Positions 12,252-24,800 of a stretch of 64,000 nt of DNA are shown here, in pieces. Below the pieces are notes generated by a model, which did no database searches, was not told the origin of the DNA, and saw only the letters and a list, made by a program, of their open reading frames with translations. Position numbers and translations under genes: made by a program. Source of the DNA: Panulirus ornatus (lineage: Eukaryota > Arthropoda > Malacostraca > Decapoda > Palinuridae). The DNA lies in assembly GCF_036320965.1 (NCBI RefSeq), contig NC_092225.1, positions 79,741,113 to 79,805,112 on the forward strand, in the 5' to 3' direction. The number at the start of each line of letters is the position of its first letter. Within the stretch, counting starts at the first letter, position 1.

Positions 12252-13170
12252 CATGGAACCATGGAAGTAAAAGTGAGTCACAAGGTGGAGGAGGGGCTGA
12301 AAGTTCTGGGAGAGCTGAAAAATGTGTGGAAGGCGAGAACATTATCTCGGAAATCAAAAATGGGTATGTTTGAAGGAATAGTGGTTCCAACAATGTTATA
12401 TAGTTGCGAGGTGTGGGCTATAGATAGGTTTGTGCAGAGGAAGGTGGATGTGTTGGAAGTGAGATGTTTGAGGAAAATATGTGGTGTGAGGTGGTTTGAT
12501 CAAGGAAGTAATGAAAGGGTAAGAGAGGTGTGTGGTAATAAAAAGAGTGTGGTTGAGAGAGCAGAAGACGGTGTATTGAAATGGTTTGGTCACATGGAGA
12601 GAATGAGTGAGGAAAGATCGACAAAGAGATATGTCAGAGGTGGAGGGAACAAGGAGAAGTGGGAGACCAAGTTGGAGGTGGAAGGATGGAGTGAAAGGCA
12701 TGCAAGGAATAGAGTAAATTGGAACGAAGTGGTATACCAGGGTCAATGTGCTGTCAATGGATTGAACCAGGGAATGTGAAGTGTCTGGGGTAAACCATGG
12801 AAAGTTCTGGGGGCCTGGATGTGGAAAGGGAGCTGTGGTTTCGGTGCATTATACATGACAACTAGAGAATGAGTGTGAACAAATGTGGCCTTTGTTGTCT
12901 TTTCCTATTGCTACCTCGTGCATGTGCGGGGAAGGGGTTTTCTTTTCATGAGTGGCGGGGCTGGCAATGGGAATGAATAAAGGCAGCAAGTATGAATCAT
13001 GTACGTGTGTTTATATGTATATGTCTGTGCATGTACATATATGTATACGTTGAAATGTATAGGTATGTATATGTGCGTGTGTGGACGCGTATGTGGGTGG
13101 GTTGGGCCATTCTTTCATCTGTTTCCATGTCCTACCTCACTAAAGCGGGAGACAGCGACAAAGTATAATA
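12252..13170 (+). mobile_element. LINE-A copy 4, severely 5'-truncated
   Basis: Contains only the C-terminal domain (frame 12249-12779) and a full-length-type 3'UTR with tail AAAGTATAATAA. The domain has lost about 40 bp after GWSER: the segment between the WRWKDG-equivalent and ARNRVNW is missing. Motifs seen: LYSCEVWAID, LKWFGHMERMSEER. The direct repeats TAGTGCAATT at 12229-12238 and 13180-13189 flank it and may be a target-site duplication, with about 13 extra bases at the 5' junction. Confidence 0.9.
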
Positions 13171-13352
13171 ACTAAACTGTAGTGCAATTTGAAACAAAAT
13201 CTTTGATACAATACCTGGCTTTACTAGTGTCTGTTGACAAGCTTGTTTTAACTTCACTTTCTATTTTCTTTAAAACCTCTATTTTCTTTTCTCTGGTAAC
13301 AGGATTGAAGCTTATAATCCTAGTATTGCCTCAACCAAGAGGAGATTTTAAT

Positions 13353-14982
13353 TTTTTTTTTTTCCCGCTGTCTCCCGCGTTTACGAGGTAGCGCAAGGAA
13401 ACAGACGAAAGAAATGGCCAAACCCACCCCCATACACATGCACATACACACGTCCACACACGCAAATATACATACCTACACAGCTTTCCATGGTTTACCC
13501 CAGACGCTTCACATGCCCTGATTCAATCCACTGACAGCACGTCAACCCCGGTATACCACATCGCTCCAATTCACTCTATTCCTTGCCCTCCTTTCACCCT
13601 CCTGCATGTTCAGGCCCCGATCACTCAAAATCTTTTTCACTTCATCTTTCCATCTCCAATTTGGTCTCCCACTTCTCCTCGTTCTCTCCACCTCCGACAC
13701 ATATATCCTCTTGGTCAATCTTTCCTCACTCATTCTCTCCATGTGCCCAAACCATTTCAAAACACCCTCTTCTGTTCTCTCAACCACGCTCTTTTTATTT
13801 CCACACATCTCTCTTACCCTTACATTACTTACTCGATCAATCCACCTCACATCACACATTGTCCTCAAACATCTCATTTCCAGCACATCCACCCTCCTGC
13901 ACACAACTCTATCCACAGCCCACACCTCGCAACCATACAACATTGTTGGAACCACTATTCCTTCAAACATACCCATTTTTGCTTTCCGAGATAATGTTCT
14001 CGACTTCCACACATTCTTCAAGGCTCCCAGGATTTTCGCCCCCTCCCCCACCCTATGATCCACTTCCGCTTCCATGGTTCCATCCGCTGCCAGATCCACT
14101 CCCAGATATCTAAAACACTTTACTTCCTCCAGTTTTTCTCCATTCAAACTTACCTCCCAATTGACTTGACCCTCAACCCTACTGTACCTAATAACCTTGC
14201 TCTTATTCACATTTACTCTTAACTTTCTTCTTTCACACACTTTACCAAACTCAGTCACCAGCTTCTGCAGTTTCTCACATGAATTGGCCACCAGCACTGT
14301 ATCATCAGCGAACAACAACTGACTCACTTCCCAAGCTCTCTCATCCCCAACAGACTTCATACTTGCCCATCTTTCCAAAACTCTTGCATTCACCTCCCTA
14401 ACAACCCCATCCATACACAAATTAAACAACCATGGAGACATCACACACCCCTGCCGCACACCTACATTCACTGAGAACCAATCACTTTCCTCTCTTCTTA
14501 CACGTGCACATGCCTTACATCCTCGATAAAAACTTTTCACTGCTTCTAACAACTTGCCTCCCACACCATATATTCTTAATACCTTCCACAGAGCATTTCT
14601 ATCAACTCTATCATATGCCTTCTCCAGATCCATAAATGCTACATACAAATCCATTTGCTTTTCTAAGTATTTCTCACATACATTCTTCAAAGCAAACACC
14701 TGATCCACACATCCTCTACCACTTCTGAAACCACACTGCTCTTCCCCAATCTGATGCTCTGTACATGCCTTCACCCTCTCAATCAATAACCTCCCATATA
14801 ATTTACCAGGAATACTCAACAAACTTATACCTCTGTAATTTGAGCACTCACTCTTATCCCCTTTGCCTTTGTACAATGGCACTATGCACGCATTCCGTCA
14901 ATCCTCAGGCACCTCATCATGAGTCATACATACATTAAATAACCTTACCAACCAGTCAACAATACAGTCACCCCCTTTTTTA
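13353..14982 (-). mobile_element. LINE-A copy 5, RT-to-3' end, short-UTR subfamily
   Basis: Minus-strand copy truncated at the FIKKGG segment (14982). From 14882 to 13542 a 446-codon frame is open through RT fingers (YRGISLLSIPGKLYGR), FRSGRGCVDQVFALKN, palm motif A (FMDLEKAYDRVDRN), RQGC, motif C (FADDTVLVAN) and the C-terminal domain (LYGCEVWAVD, LKWFGHMERM, GRPNWRWKDE). All RT catalytic aspartates are present. A stop just 5' of 14882 and the loss of the endonuclease make it non-autonomous. Its 3'UTR lacks the internal block of about 240 bp, which marks the short-UTR subfamily. It ends in a T-run (the A tail of the minus strand) at 13353. Confidence 0.92.
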
Positions 14983-15429
14983 ATCTTAATCTTAAATCTT
15001 TAACTAATCTTGCCAGTAATGTATTTGGCTGTATTAAAACTTTACTCCCTTTATACTGTAAATCTTAACTGCATTTGTCCATTTCCTTAATGTAAGCCAC
15101 TCACTTTCTTAAAAACTGGATCTTAAAAAAATAGTTGGCAACAATCATGAGCATTCAATACCAAACTGCAATACTTTTATCCCCAAGCACTATTAGACTA
15201 CCAGAATTTGGCACACAAACTTAACATCCTGTGTTCAGGCAATGTAAAAGCTTCAGACTGCTACCCCATATCACAAATAACAGTAATAGTTACTCAGCAC
15301 ACAAACAAGATTTAACCAAGGAATATTTCTGAATATATACAATTATCAATGTTGTCTTCTGGTTGTAAATATTTCATCAATTTTTTTATTTACAGTGACA
15401 CTTCTTTACATGAAATCTTAATAAATTTG
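14983..15429. other. Non-coding DNA, nothing recognised
   Basis: AT-rich sequence with no motif or repeat that I can place. Confidence 0.5.
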
Positions 15430-16480
15430 CACCCCTTCCCCCAAAAAATCAGCCACTCACCATATCTGTTGCTTGGATATCCTTAAAAAGCACAGTATTT
15501 CAAACCTTGGTTTGCTGTGTGTGCAATTACCTATTTGTACTGGATGGGGGGGAGTCTTACACGTGTGGGGCCCCATCTCTCGAACATTCTCTATCATACA
15601 ATTTCTTTTAAATCATGCTGTCAGTATCAACCATGTCCACAAACGTTCTACTATATCATCCACCACACTTATACTCTAAAAGTACTTCTATACATCTATC
15701 TTAACAAGATACTTGCTTAATTTCATTTTATGTCCTCTGGTTGCACTATCCCTATATCTCTCAAAAATCATCATCGATCTGTTTTGAAAACTTAAAGGTT
15801 GTCATCATGTCACCTTTACTCTTCTCTCTTCCAAGGTGGGCAAAATTACAGTCACTAGCCTTTCCTTGTAACTCAACTCTCTTAATTCTGGTACCATCTT
15901 CATTGCCCTTCCCTGGACCTTCTCAATTGTGCTTCTTTAGGTATGGTGACCAAACATGATATGAACAGCTTGCTGAATATTTCCTTATCCATGTACTTAA
16001 GGCTATTCTGATATCTTCAAAAGATAGTTTACTTAACTATTCTCCTTACATGGGACTTTGGTGACAGATTGGGGATGATGAAGACTCCCAAGTCCTTTTC
16101 ATCCACAGAATCCTTCAGTTTATTCTCCGCTAAATAGTTACCATATTGATGTCTTCTTTCACTGTCCTATCCTCATTACTTTACATGTGTTCAAGTTGAA
16201 TTACATCAACCATGTAACAGGCCAACTTTTGAGTCTGGTTAGGTCATCTGGTATGCTAATGCAATTCTCATTTGACCCTTTGCATAATCTGCAAGTCATC
16301 TACATAAATCAAGCAGTGTAAGGGTCACAGAACGGAACCCTTTGGCACACCACAAGTCAACTTGACTCATTTGGAAAAGACTCCTTTGAAATGCATCCTA
16401 TAGTCCTTTCCAATGAGATAATCTTCTGTCTACTGAAGGAGTTTCCCCTGACTCCTGCCTTATGATCCAGCTTTTAATCA
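15430..16480 (-). mobile_element. CR1-like LINE fossil, RT palm to 3' end
   Basis: On the minus strand, broken frames read VKLTCGVPKGSVL then CLIYVDDLQ (about 16360-16290; the GVPQGSVLGP and FADD regions), later YHVWSPYLKKH (about 15960-15930; the VWSP-LKKDI motif), and REKSKGDMMTTFKF (about 15825-15790; the RRxRGDMI motif). This order is that of the thumb and C-terminus of CR1/Jockey-group LINEs common in crustaceans. Stops and frameshifts are frequent, and the YVDD box suggests the polymerase box once existed. The endonuclease and fingers are absent. Confidence 0.7.
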
Positions 16481-16487
16481 GCCTCTG

Positions 16488-16696
16488 AAGTGGTAGAAGA
16501 CCACTTGTGACATGGGCAAATATAAATATGGTAGAGGAATACTGGGGGGAGAAAAACAGAGGAAGAATGTGTGGAATGGTGTATGTGAGGGAGGCAGGTA
16601 AGGATAGGGATAAGTGGAGACTTTTGCTGTGGCCACCCATTGATGAGAGTTCCCGGAGGGAACGGGTGTCATAGATAGACAGATACATAGACAACT
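16488..16696 (+). mobile_element. LINE-C 3' end fragment with GATA-type tail
   Basis: Matches the segment at about 48170-48385: GAAGACCACTTGTGACA, AGGAATACTGG/AGAAATACTAA, TGTGGAATGG/GCATGGAATGG, TTTTGCTGTGGCCACCC, GTTCCC-GAGGGAA, then ATAGATAGACAGATACATAG. It encodes remains of a C-terminal domain ending in a WRLF-CHGHPL-like region and terminates in a GATA/CATA microsatellite. It represents a second RTE-like family. Confidence 0.65.
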
Positions 16697-16699
16697 TTC

Positions 16700-18211
16700 T
16701 AACATTTCAAATACACAAAATCCACCCAGCATACCCTTTTATGTAAGACATATATCATATCTCATAAATATATGCCTTTCTCTTTGGAAATTTCTCCTCT
16801 GTAGAAAGTGGTTTATTTGCTTTTTAATCATCATTACCCACATACCACACTCACCAGTGAGATAAGTCTCTAGTTCAGAGTCTGTCTGCAGTCTCCTTTC
16901 CTTTAGATAGGTACAGAGGTCCAGGATCAACTGTGGACATTACGTTACCAGAATATCCAGAGGTTAGCAAAATTGCAGTTGGCGAGGTACTGGTCTTATG
17001 TGAAACGAGGAGTTAGGGGGAGTGACCCCTGATAAGCATACCTTATGGCCTATTATGAGTAATTAAAAATCAAAAATCAACATTTGCTACCACAGAAACA
17101 TGATCATTCTACAAAAGCATAAAGAAATGATGTAAACTGTTCAGATAAGAAATAAAAATGAATTACTATATGGAATAATGGCAGGACATCAGCCATGATG
17201 CTCTGCATTTCACTTCTGCATTCCTAAAAAGCAGGCATCCAGCTATACTACCCAAAAGGCAGCCACATTTTTCTTTATGGTGTGCACTGCTGACTAACAC
17301 CACAATGCCTCCTAATAGACAGTGCATTATTGCTATGTGCAAAGCAATCAAGTCCACAACTTGCTGTAATGTCATTTTCCTTGCTCTCCTTGGGCAATAC
17401 TAGTAGTTCAAACTCTCAAGGTTGTATTCATATGAACTGGTACAATCATTATGAATTTAAAATATGAAAGGGTTTAAACCTGAAGAAAAAAGTATTTTCC
17501 CTAGTACTCTCTCCAGACTGGTCACTTCCAAACTTATTTTTTATAAAAAGAAGAAAATATAATCCTAACAATAAAACAATGTAGAAACTTGCCATAAAAA
17601 AGATAATATAATCCTAACAATAAAACAATGAAGAAACTTGTCATACAGTCTTACACTGCCTCCAGACAAAATCAAAAACATGTCGTAACAGTGAATGGTA
17701 AGATAGTTACTGTACCATTTGAAGGGAATGGCATAATTATCTACCAGTTGCTTCTACCACGTCTTTCATTTTCCCCTAGGTACAATGAAAAATATATCGT
17801 TTGTTTCTTAGTTGTTTTACTAATATCAGGTGGTTTTATAGGTTTATAACAAATACAGCGATTTTCAGTTTACTACTTCTATATTCAAGATGTATTTCAG
17901 TGTTTGGGAGACCTATCTGGTGAGATCACCAACATGAATTATGCAAATTTTATTTAACATCTACAAATCTTTTCTTATGTCAATCACTGTTCTACCAACT
18001 CATTTGAACACATCTCATGAAGTCTGAATGGTAAAACTATCATTCCGGATAAATTAGATGGCTGTAAGAGCTGATGTCCAATCTCCTTTGGCTACATTTG
18101 TACGACACCTTACCAGTTTGCTCTGAAGGTTTTAATCTATCCTTGGGTAAGTTGGAAGCTTACAATTATAATCATTATAATCATTATAATAATTATAATA
18201 ATTACTAATGT
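16700..18211. other. Non-coding DNA with a short tandem duplication
   Basis: No gene is supported. A block of about 53 bp containing ATAATCCTAACAATAAAACA occurs twice in tandem (about 17549-17601 and 17602-17652). An (ATAATC/ATAATA)n stretch at about 18160-18207 immediately precedes LINE-A copy 6. Confidence 0.55.
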
Positions 18212-18833
18212 ATGTTTGAAGGGTATGTTTGAAGGAATAGTGGTTCCAACAATGTTGTATGGTTGCGAGGCGAGGGCTATGGATAGAGTTGTGCGCAGGA
18301 GGATGGATGTGCTGGAAATGAGATGTTTGAGGACAATGTGTGGTGTGAGGTGGTTTGATCGAGTAAGTAACGTAAGGGTAAGAGAGATGTGTGGAAATAA
18401 AAAGAGCGTGGTTGAGAGAACAGAAGAGGGTGTTTTGAAATGGTTTGGGCACATGGAGAGAATGAGTGAGGAAAGATTGACCAAGAGGATATATGTGTCG
18501 GAGGTGGAGGGAACGAGGAGAAGAGGGAGACCAAATTGGAGGTGGAGAGATGGAGTGAAAAAGATTTTGTGTGATCGGGGCCTGAACATGCAGGAGGGTG
18601 AAAGGAGGGCAAGGAATAGAGTGAATTGGAGCGATGTGGTATACCGGGGTTGACGTGCTGTCAGTGGATTGAATCAGGGCATGTGAAGCGTCTGGGGTAA
18701 ACCATGGAAAGCTGTGTAGGTATGTATATTTGCGTGTGTGGACGTATGTATATACATGTGTATGGGGGTGGGTTGGGCCATTTCTTTCGTCTGTTTCCTT
18801 GCGCTACCTCGCTAACGCAGGAGACAGCGACAA

Positions 18834-18867
<34 letters not shown>
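18212..18867 (+). mobile_element. LINE-A copy 6, short 3' fragment with long poly(A)
   Basis: Starts at the MGMFEGIVVPTMLYGCEA segment, with the TATGTTTGAAGGG/A start duplicated, and has an open C-terminal domain (18216-18653). The short-type 3'UTR follows, ending in an uninterrupted run of about 30 A (18837-18866). Sequence variants (GGATGGATGTGCTGG, AAGAGGGAGACC) match copies 8 and 13, so it belongs to the same young subfamily. Confidence 0.92.
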
Positions 18868-18870
<3 letters not shown>

Positions 18871-19994
18871 TACTATCATCATTGTATGGTGTTTTGTTTC
18901 TCAAAATCAATGTTATTCTTTTCATTTTATCATTTCAGTGCCTTAATTGTATTTCAGTGGGGTACTGGCACTTTTTCTTATTTGGATCAATTATTGTTCT
19001 ACCAGCTCATTTGACAGTATATTTTTGCTAATTGTAAGTGGTGATCATCCTTCTTCTACCATGTTTGTGAGATATCTCACCAATACACTACCACCAGAAG
19101 TTATTCATATTATCCCCTTGATGAGTTGAGAGCTGCATCACTTCTTTCTCGCCTGTTTTATTATTTTCATTTAATGTTCTTTCATCTCATAAGAAATTTT
19201 TTTCTGTGTGTGTAATTCACTATTTTGGTATTCAACGTGTATTTCTGTGGTCAGAAGACTGGTCTGGTGAAAGCAGTCAAGCAAAATCATTTTTTTCTTT
19301 TCATCTACCACATTTTTCCATACATCAGAGTACTCATTTGTAAATCTAGATGTATCAAAATTTGATGAATCAAAGCAGATGAAAAAGCCAATTTTCAAAC
19401 TATTTGGAATTGCTTTGTCTATTGCATGATTAATATATGATTACAGACAAAACAAATATCAGTTCTCAAGCTGCTATACCATTAACTTTAACTCTGGACC
19501 TGGTTTTCTTGACAACCCTGCGATTCTGACTTTTTCAAATTGTTTAATGAATGTTTTTAACTTACAATTTCAAGGATAATTATACAACTGTGAAAAAAAA
19601 GAATAACTATGAAAGTGAATTCAGTCCACTAATTTCATTGTAACAATATGTTTAAGTGTTGTAGATGTTTCAACACAATGCACCAAACACTGCATGATTA
19701 AAGCCTGAATGATACGTGTGCAGCAACAAATAATTTTTTACTGTTTACTATAACTACACTATATAAATCATTGCTGATTATTACTATGATTTTTATATTA
19801 AACAAAACTTCTTTGTTGTCATCAAAGTAATTCACTGATATTTTTCATAATGGCAAAGTTATAAAAGTTTCAGAAACTACTTACTGCAGCAGTTAGACAC
19901 AATGATGTCAAGGTTAGGTGGAAATGGCAAAATGCTATTTTGATACAAACACTAATTCCTGCCTCATCTTGGTCAACTCTTAATGCTCAAAGAG
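18868..19994. other. Non-coding DNA, no supported gene
   Basis: AT-rich. A 75-codon minus-strand frame (19398-19171) has no recognisable motif. Some phrases recur loosely between 17870-18010 and 18945-19290 (for example GTTCTACCA-CTCATTTGA), suggesting an old diverged duplication, but I cannot define its borders. Confidence 0.4.
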
Positions 19995-20113
19995 TTAGTT
20001 CATAAAATCATTCTCCATATGATCTGGAGACAGATCATTATCATCAGGTAATGTGGGATCACCATCTGCTTGGTCCTCTTCAAAATCTAGCTGAAAGCCA
20101 CTCAATTTCCTTC
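19995..20113 (-). CDS. Candidate acidic terminal exon, gene unknown
   Basis: On the minus strand an acceptor (GAGTTTTTTTAG, ending at 20114) precedes 119 nt that stay open to TAA at 19995-19997. With the microexon at 21208-21229 spliced in front, the frame is continuous: DLLIMEE, then GRKLSGFQLDFEEDQ, ADGDPTLPDDNDLSPDH and MENDFMN. The tail is strongly acidic (14 D/E in the 38 residues encoded wholly by this exon). I do not recognise the protein. It may be the end of an unrelated gene or a third alternative end of the copine-like gene; the microexon acceptor phase (0) differs from the copine exons (1), which argues against the latter. Confidence 0.4.
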
Positions 20114-20619
20114 CTAAAAAAACTCATGAGAATGTGTTGTAATTAGCATGGCAGGAGGATGTCTACCGAGAAGAAATTATCATGCACAGCCACCTTGGCA
20201 ACCAACCACGCAGTGAGCAGCCTTAAAATAGAGGCATGAAATGATGCATAAATATCAGTCTAAACAATTTGCTTAGCTCACATAAATATCCATCTAAAGG
20301 ACTTAAAGGGTTAAGTGGTATGAAACTGACTTGCAGTAAAAGTGACGCATTGCAAAATGGAAAAAGAGTGAAGTATCTCATTTGAAGTCCATAACCAATG
20401 TATTGTGTCAATAAACACTTTTACTGTTCAGAAGAAAGAAGGCACAAGGTAATGACTGAACATGAGTGCTCAAAAATGTAAACTTTTGATGATCACTGAG
20501 AATGGTATGAAAGATGTAACAGGTATCATTTTTTCTTTTATATACATTACTGCTTTTCCTGCCTAAATAAGGTCATGTCGGGAAAAGCTGAACAACAGGC
20601 TCATTTGCAAACATCTATT

Positions 20620-21145
20620 TTCTTGCTGTCATGTATAATGCGCTGAAACACAGCCCACCATACACAGCCAAGCTTTACCTTGACTTTATCATATGCCCTG
20701 GTTCAACTCATTCAATTCATTCTATCCAATTGCATACTTCTAACCTTCCTGAATGTTCAAACACCAATAATCCAAAGCCTCACTCATTCTATCCTTCAAT
20801 CTCCTTCTTAGTTTACCATCCCAACTTCCTCCCTCCACTTAGTCTTCACTCATCCTTTGCATATGTCTGCACTATTTCAGCACACTCTAGTCTGTGCTTA
20901 ATCCCAGTCCACTAACTACTGTACTTCTCTCTCTATTCCCTACATAACTGACCCACATCACTCCATGTACTATCTTTTGGCATTCCATTTCCAGCATGTT
21001 CATCCTTTTCCATTCCTTTGCATTCTGGACCTAAGATTCTCATGCATACAACACTAGGTAATATAACACCTTCAAAAGTACCCATCCTTGCTCTAGCAGA
21101 CACAGACCTATCTTTCCATATGCTCCTTAATGCACCCAGAAGCAC
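20620..21145 (-). mobile_element. Old diverged RTE-like LINE, C-terminal fragment
   Basis: Minus-strand frames read LLGALRSIWKDRSVSARARMGTFEGVILP (read in segments), the counterpart of LINE-A's ILGALKNVWKSRTLS and KMGMFEG, then degraded C-terminal and 3'UTR sequence (TGCTGTCATGTATAATGC-like). Divergence is far greater than among LINE-A copies, so this is an older related family. It belongs with 21345-21520. Confidence 0.65.
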
Positions 21146-21207
21146 GATTCTTCCTAATTTCTAGATGCAGTTTTTCTAACAAAATGCAAAACAAGAAATT
21201 TTCTTAC

Positions 21208-21229
21208 CTTCTTCCATAATGAGCAAGTC
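21208..21229 (-). CDS. Candidate 22-nt microexon
   Basis: On the minus strand AATTCTTTCAG (acceptor) is followed by 22 nt, GACTTGCTCATTATGGAAG plus AAG, and then GTAAGAAAAT (donor). Joined to 20113 it gives a continuous frame (DLLIMEE-G-RKLSG). Both splice sites are near consensus. It lies between two fragments of an old LINE, so exonised transposon DNA or pure chance are alternatives. Confidence 0.35.
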
Positions 21230-21344
21230 CTGAAAGAATTCCCTAGTAAAGCTAGGTGAGCTAAACTGTGCAGTGGGAGCTATTCTTCATATCACAATGG
21301 TGAACTAAGAGCTCAGAGGAAACACACCCACGCATGACAGAGGG

Positions 21345-21520
21345 GGAGGAGGTGTGACACTGCTGTACTTTGATTTCTTACTCTTGATCACATTCACTCT
21401 CAATATTCTTTTTCTGAGCACTCCCACACCCTCTCACTAGCTTTAAGTGTTTTTTTCACAAGTATGCCACCACAGCTGCATAATCTGCATTGCACAGTAC
21501 TAAAGCATGAGGCAGCTATC
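21345..21520 (-). mobile_element. Old RTE-like LINE, RT palm fragment
   Basis: The minus-strand frame reads LCNADYAAVVAYL then KLKLVRGCG and KNIESECDQE, the counterpart of LINE-A's LLFADDTALVAD-EKLQKLV-FGKVCERRKLRVNVNKS. The FADD box has decayed to NADY. It is the upstream neighbour of the fragment at 20620-21145, separated by about 200 bp. Confidence 0.55.
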
Positions 21521-21892
21521 CTTTAAGAGCTGAAAAAATAACCAAAGATGGCCACAACAGGGCTCTACTGCTAAAGATTAGTTAACAATTGAAGTTACTG
21601 GTGGTCTATCTATCTGAAAATCCCAGGGCCTTCCTCAAGCCTAACCTTACTATGATTCTGTATTCAAACTGGAAAGTTTGGGTGACCTTAGGAGTGATTC
21701 ACTAACTTTTTTGCCCTGCTATGGAACAACACTGTGCAAAAAATATCCTTTTTGAAAATGCCCTTTGCCATTCAACACATCTGAATGGTGTGTTTGAATG
21801 TGAGGGTGGATAACCTTCACAAAAAACATTACAGCATCTATCCAACCCCAGATCAAAGTGTGGGAACATTTTTCTAACTCATAAAAAAAGAT
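21521..21892. other. Non-coding DNA, nothing recognised
   Basis: Short unique stretch upstream of LINE-A copy 7 with no supported feature. Confidence 0.45.
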
Positions 21893-24800
21893 ATTTTAAC
21901 TTTTTAAAAGGGGAAACAGAAGAAGGAGTCACGTGGGGAATGCTTATCCTCCTCGAAGGTTCAGATTGGGATGTCTAAACGTGTGTGGATGTAACCAAGA
22001 TGAGAAAAAAGGAGAGACAGGTAGCATGTTTCAGGAAAGGAACCTGGATAAACGTTTTGGCTCTGAGTGAAACGAAGCTCAAGGGCAAAGGGGAAGAGTG
22101 GTTTGGGAATGTCTTGGGAGTAAAGTCTGGGGTTAGTGAGAGGACAAGAGCAAGGGAAGGAGTAGCACTACTCCTGAAACAGGAGTGGTGGGAGCATGTG
22201 ATAGAGTGTAAGAAAATAAACTCTAGATTGATATGAGTAAAACTGAAAGTTGATGGAGAGAGAGATGGGTGATTATTGGTGCATATGCACCTGGGCATGA
22301 GAAGAAAGATCATGAGAGGCAAGTGTTTTGGGAGCAGCTAAGTGAGTGTGTTAGTAGTTTTGATGCACGAGACCAGGTTATAGTGATGGGTGATTTGAAT
22401 GCAAAGGTGAGTAATGTGGCAGTTGAGGGAATAATTGGTGTACATGGGGTGTTCAGTGTTGTAAATGGAAATGGTGAAGAGCTTGTAGTTTTATGTGCTG
22501 AAAAAGGACTGGTGATTGGGAATACCTGGTTTAAAAAGCGAGATATATATAAGTATACGTATGTACGTAGGAGAGATGGCCAGAGAGCGTTATTGGATTA
22601 AGTGTAAATTGATAGGCACACGAAAGAAAGACTTTTTGGATTTTAATGTGCTGAGAGGTGCGACTGGAGGGATGTCTGATCATTATCTTGTGGAGGCGAA
22701 GGTGAAGATTTGTAGAGGTTTTCAGAAAAGAAGAGAGAATGTTGGGGTGAAAAGAGTGGTGAAAGTAAGTGAGCTTGGGAAGGAGACTTGTGTGAGGAAG
22801 TACCAGGAGAGACTGAGTACAAAATGGAAGAAGGTGAGAACAAAGGAGGTAAGGGGAGTGGGGAAGGAATGGGATGTATTTAGGGAAGCAGTGACGGCCT
22901 GCACAAAAGATGCTTGTGGCATGAGAAGCGTGGGAGATGGGCAGATTAGAAAGGGTAGTGGTGGGATGAAGAAGTAAGATTATTAATGAAAGAGAAGAGA
23001 GAGGCATTTGGACGATTTTTGCAGGGAAATAATGCAAATGAGTGGGAGATGTATAAAAGAAAGAGACAGGAGGTCAAGAGAAAGGTGCAAGAGGTGAGAA
23101 AGAGGGCAAATGAGAGTTGGGGTGAGAGAGTATCATTGAATTTTAGGGAGAATAAAAAAGATGTTTTGGAAGGAGGTAAATAAAGTGCGTAAGACAAGGA
23201 AACAAATGGGAACTTCAGTGAAGGGGGCTAATGGGGAGGTGATAACAAGTAGTGGTGATGTGAGAAGATGGAGTGAGTATTTTTAAGGTTTGTTGAATGT
23301 GTTTCATGATAGAGTGGCAGATACAAGGTGTTTTGGCTGAGGTGGTATGCAAAGTGAGAGGGTTTGGGAAAATGATTTGGTAAACAGAGAAGAGGTAGTA
23401 AAAGCTTTGCGGAAGATGAAAGCCGGCAAGGCAGCGGGTTTGGATGGTAGTGCAGTGGAATTTATTAAAAAAGGGGGTGACTGTATTGTTGACTGATTGG
23501 TAAGGTTATCTAATGTATGTATGATTCATGGTGAGGTGCCTGAGGATTGGTGGAATGCTTGGATAGTGCCATTGTATAAAGGCAAAGGGGATAAAAGTGA
23601 GTGCTCAAATTACAGAGGTATAAGTTTGTTGAGTATTCCTGGTAAATTATATGGGAGGGTATTGATTGAGAGGGTGAAGGCATATACAGAGCATCAGATT
23701 GGGGAAGAGCAGTGTGGTTTCAGAAGTGGGAGAGGATGTGTGGATCAGGTGTTTGCTTTGAAGAATGTATGTGAGAAATACTTAGAAAAGCAAATGGATT
23801 TATATGTAGCATTTATGGATCTGGAGAAGGCATACGATAGAGTTGATAGAGATGCTCTGTGGAAGGTATTAAGAATATATGGTGTGGGAGGCAAGTTGTT
23901 AGAAGCAGTGAAAAGTTTTTATCGAGGATGTAAGGCATGTGTACGTGTAGGAAGAGAGGAAAGTGATTGGTTCTCAGTAAATGTAGGTTTGCGGCAGGGG
24001 TGTGTGATGTCTCCATGGTTGTTTAATTTGTTTATGGATGGGGTTGTTCGGGAGGTGAATGCAAAAGTTTTGGAAAGAGGGGCAAGTATGCAGTCAGTTG
24101 TGGATGAGAGTCAGTTGTTGTTCGCTGATGATACAGCCCTGGTGGCTGATTCATGTGAGAAGCTGCAGAAGCTGGTGACTGAGTTTGGTAAAGTGTGTGA
24201 AAGAAGAAAACTGAGAGTAAATGTGAATAAGAGCAAGGTTATTAGGTACAGTAGGGTTGAGGGACAAGTCAATTGGGAGGTAAATTTGAATGGAGAAAAA
24301 CTGGAGGAAGTGCAGTGTTTTAGATATCTGGGAGTGGATTTGGCAGCGGATGGATCAATGGAAGCAGAAGTGAATCATAGGGTGGGGGAGGGGTCGAAAA
24401 TTCTGGGGGCGTTGAAGAATGTGTGGAAGTCGAGACCATTATCTCGGAAAGCAAAAATGGGTATGTTTGAAGGAAGAGTGGTTCCAACAATGTTATATGG
24501 TTGTGAGGCGTGGGCTATGGACAGAGCTGTGCGGAGGAGGGTGGATGTGCTGGAAATGAGATGTTTGAGAACAATATGTGGTGTGAGGTGGTTTGATTAA
24601 GTAATAATAGGGTAAGAGAGATGTGTGGTAATAAAAAGAGTATGGTTGAGAGAGCAGAAGAGGGTGCTTTGAAATGGTTTGGTCACATGGAGAGAATGAG
24701 TGAGGAAAGATTGACCAAGAGGATATATGTGTCGGAGGTGGAGGGAACGAGGGGAAGTGGAAGACCAAATTGGAGGTGGAAAGATGGAGTGAAAAAGATT

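Noticed and set aside
17166..17375. 69-codon hydrophobic minus-strand frame
   Set aside because: No flanking gene structure, and the hydrophobic composition arises from local base composition.
19171..19398. 75-codon minus-strand frame
   Set aside because: No domain, no splice support, and it lies in AT-rich sequence where frames of this length occur by chance.
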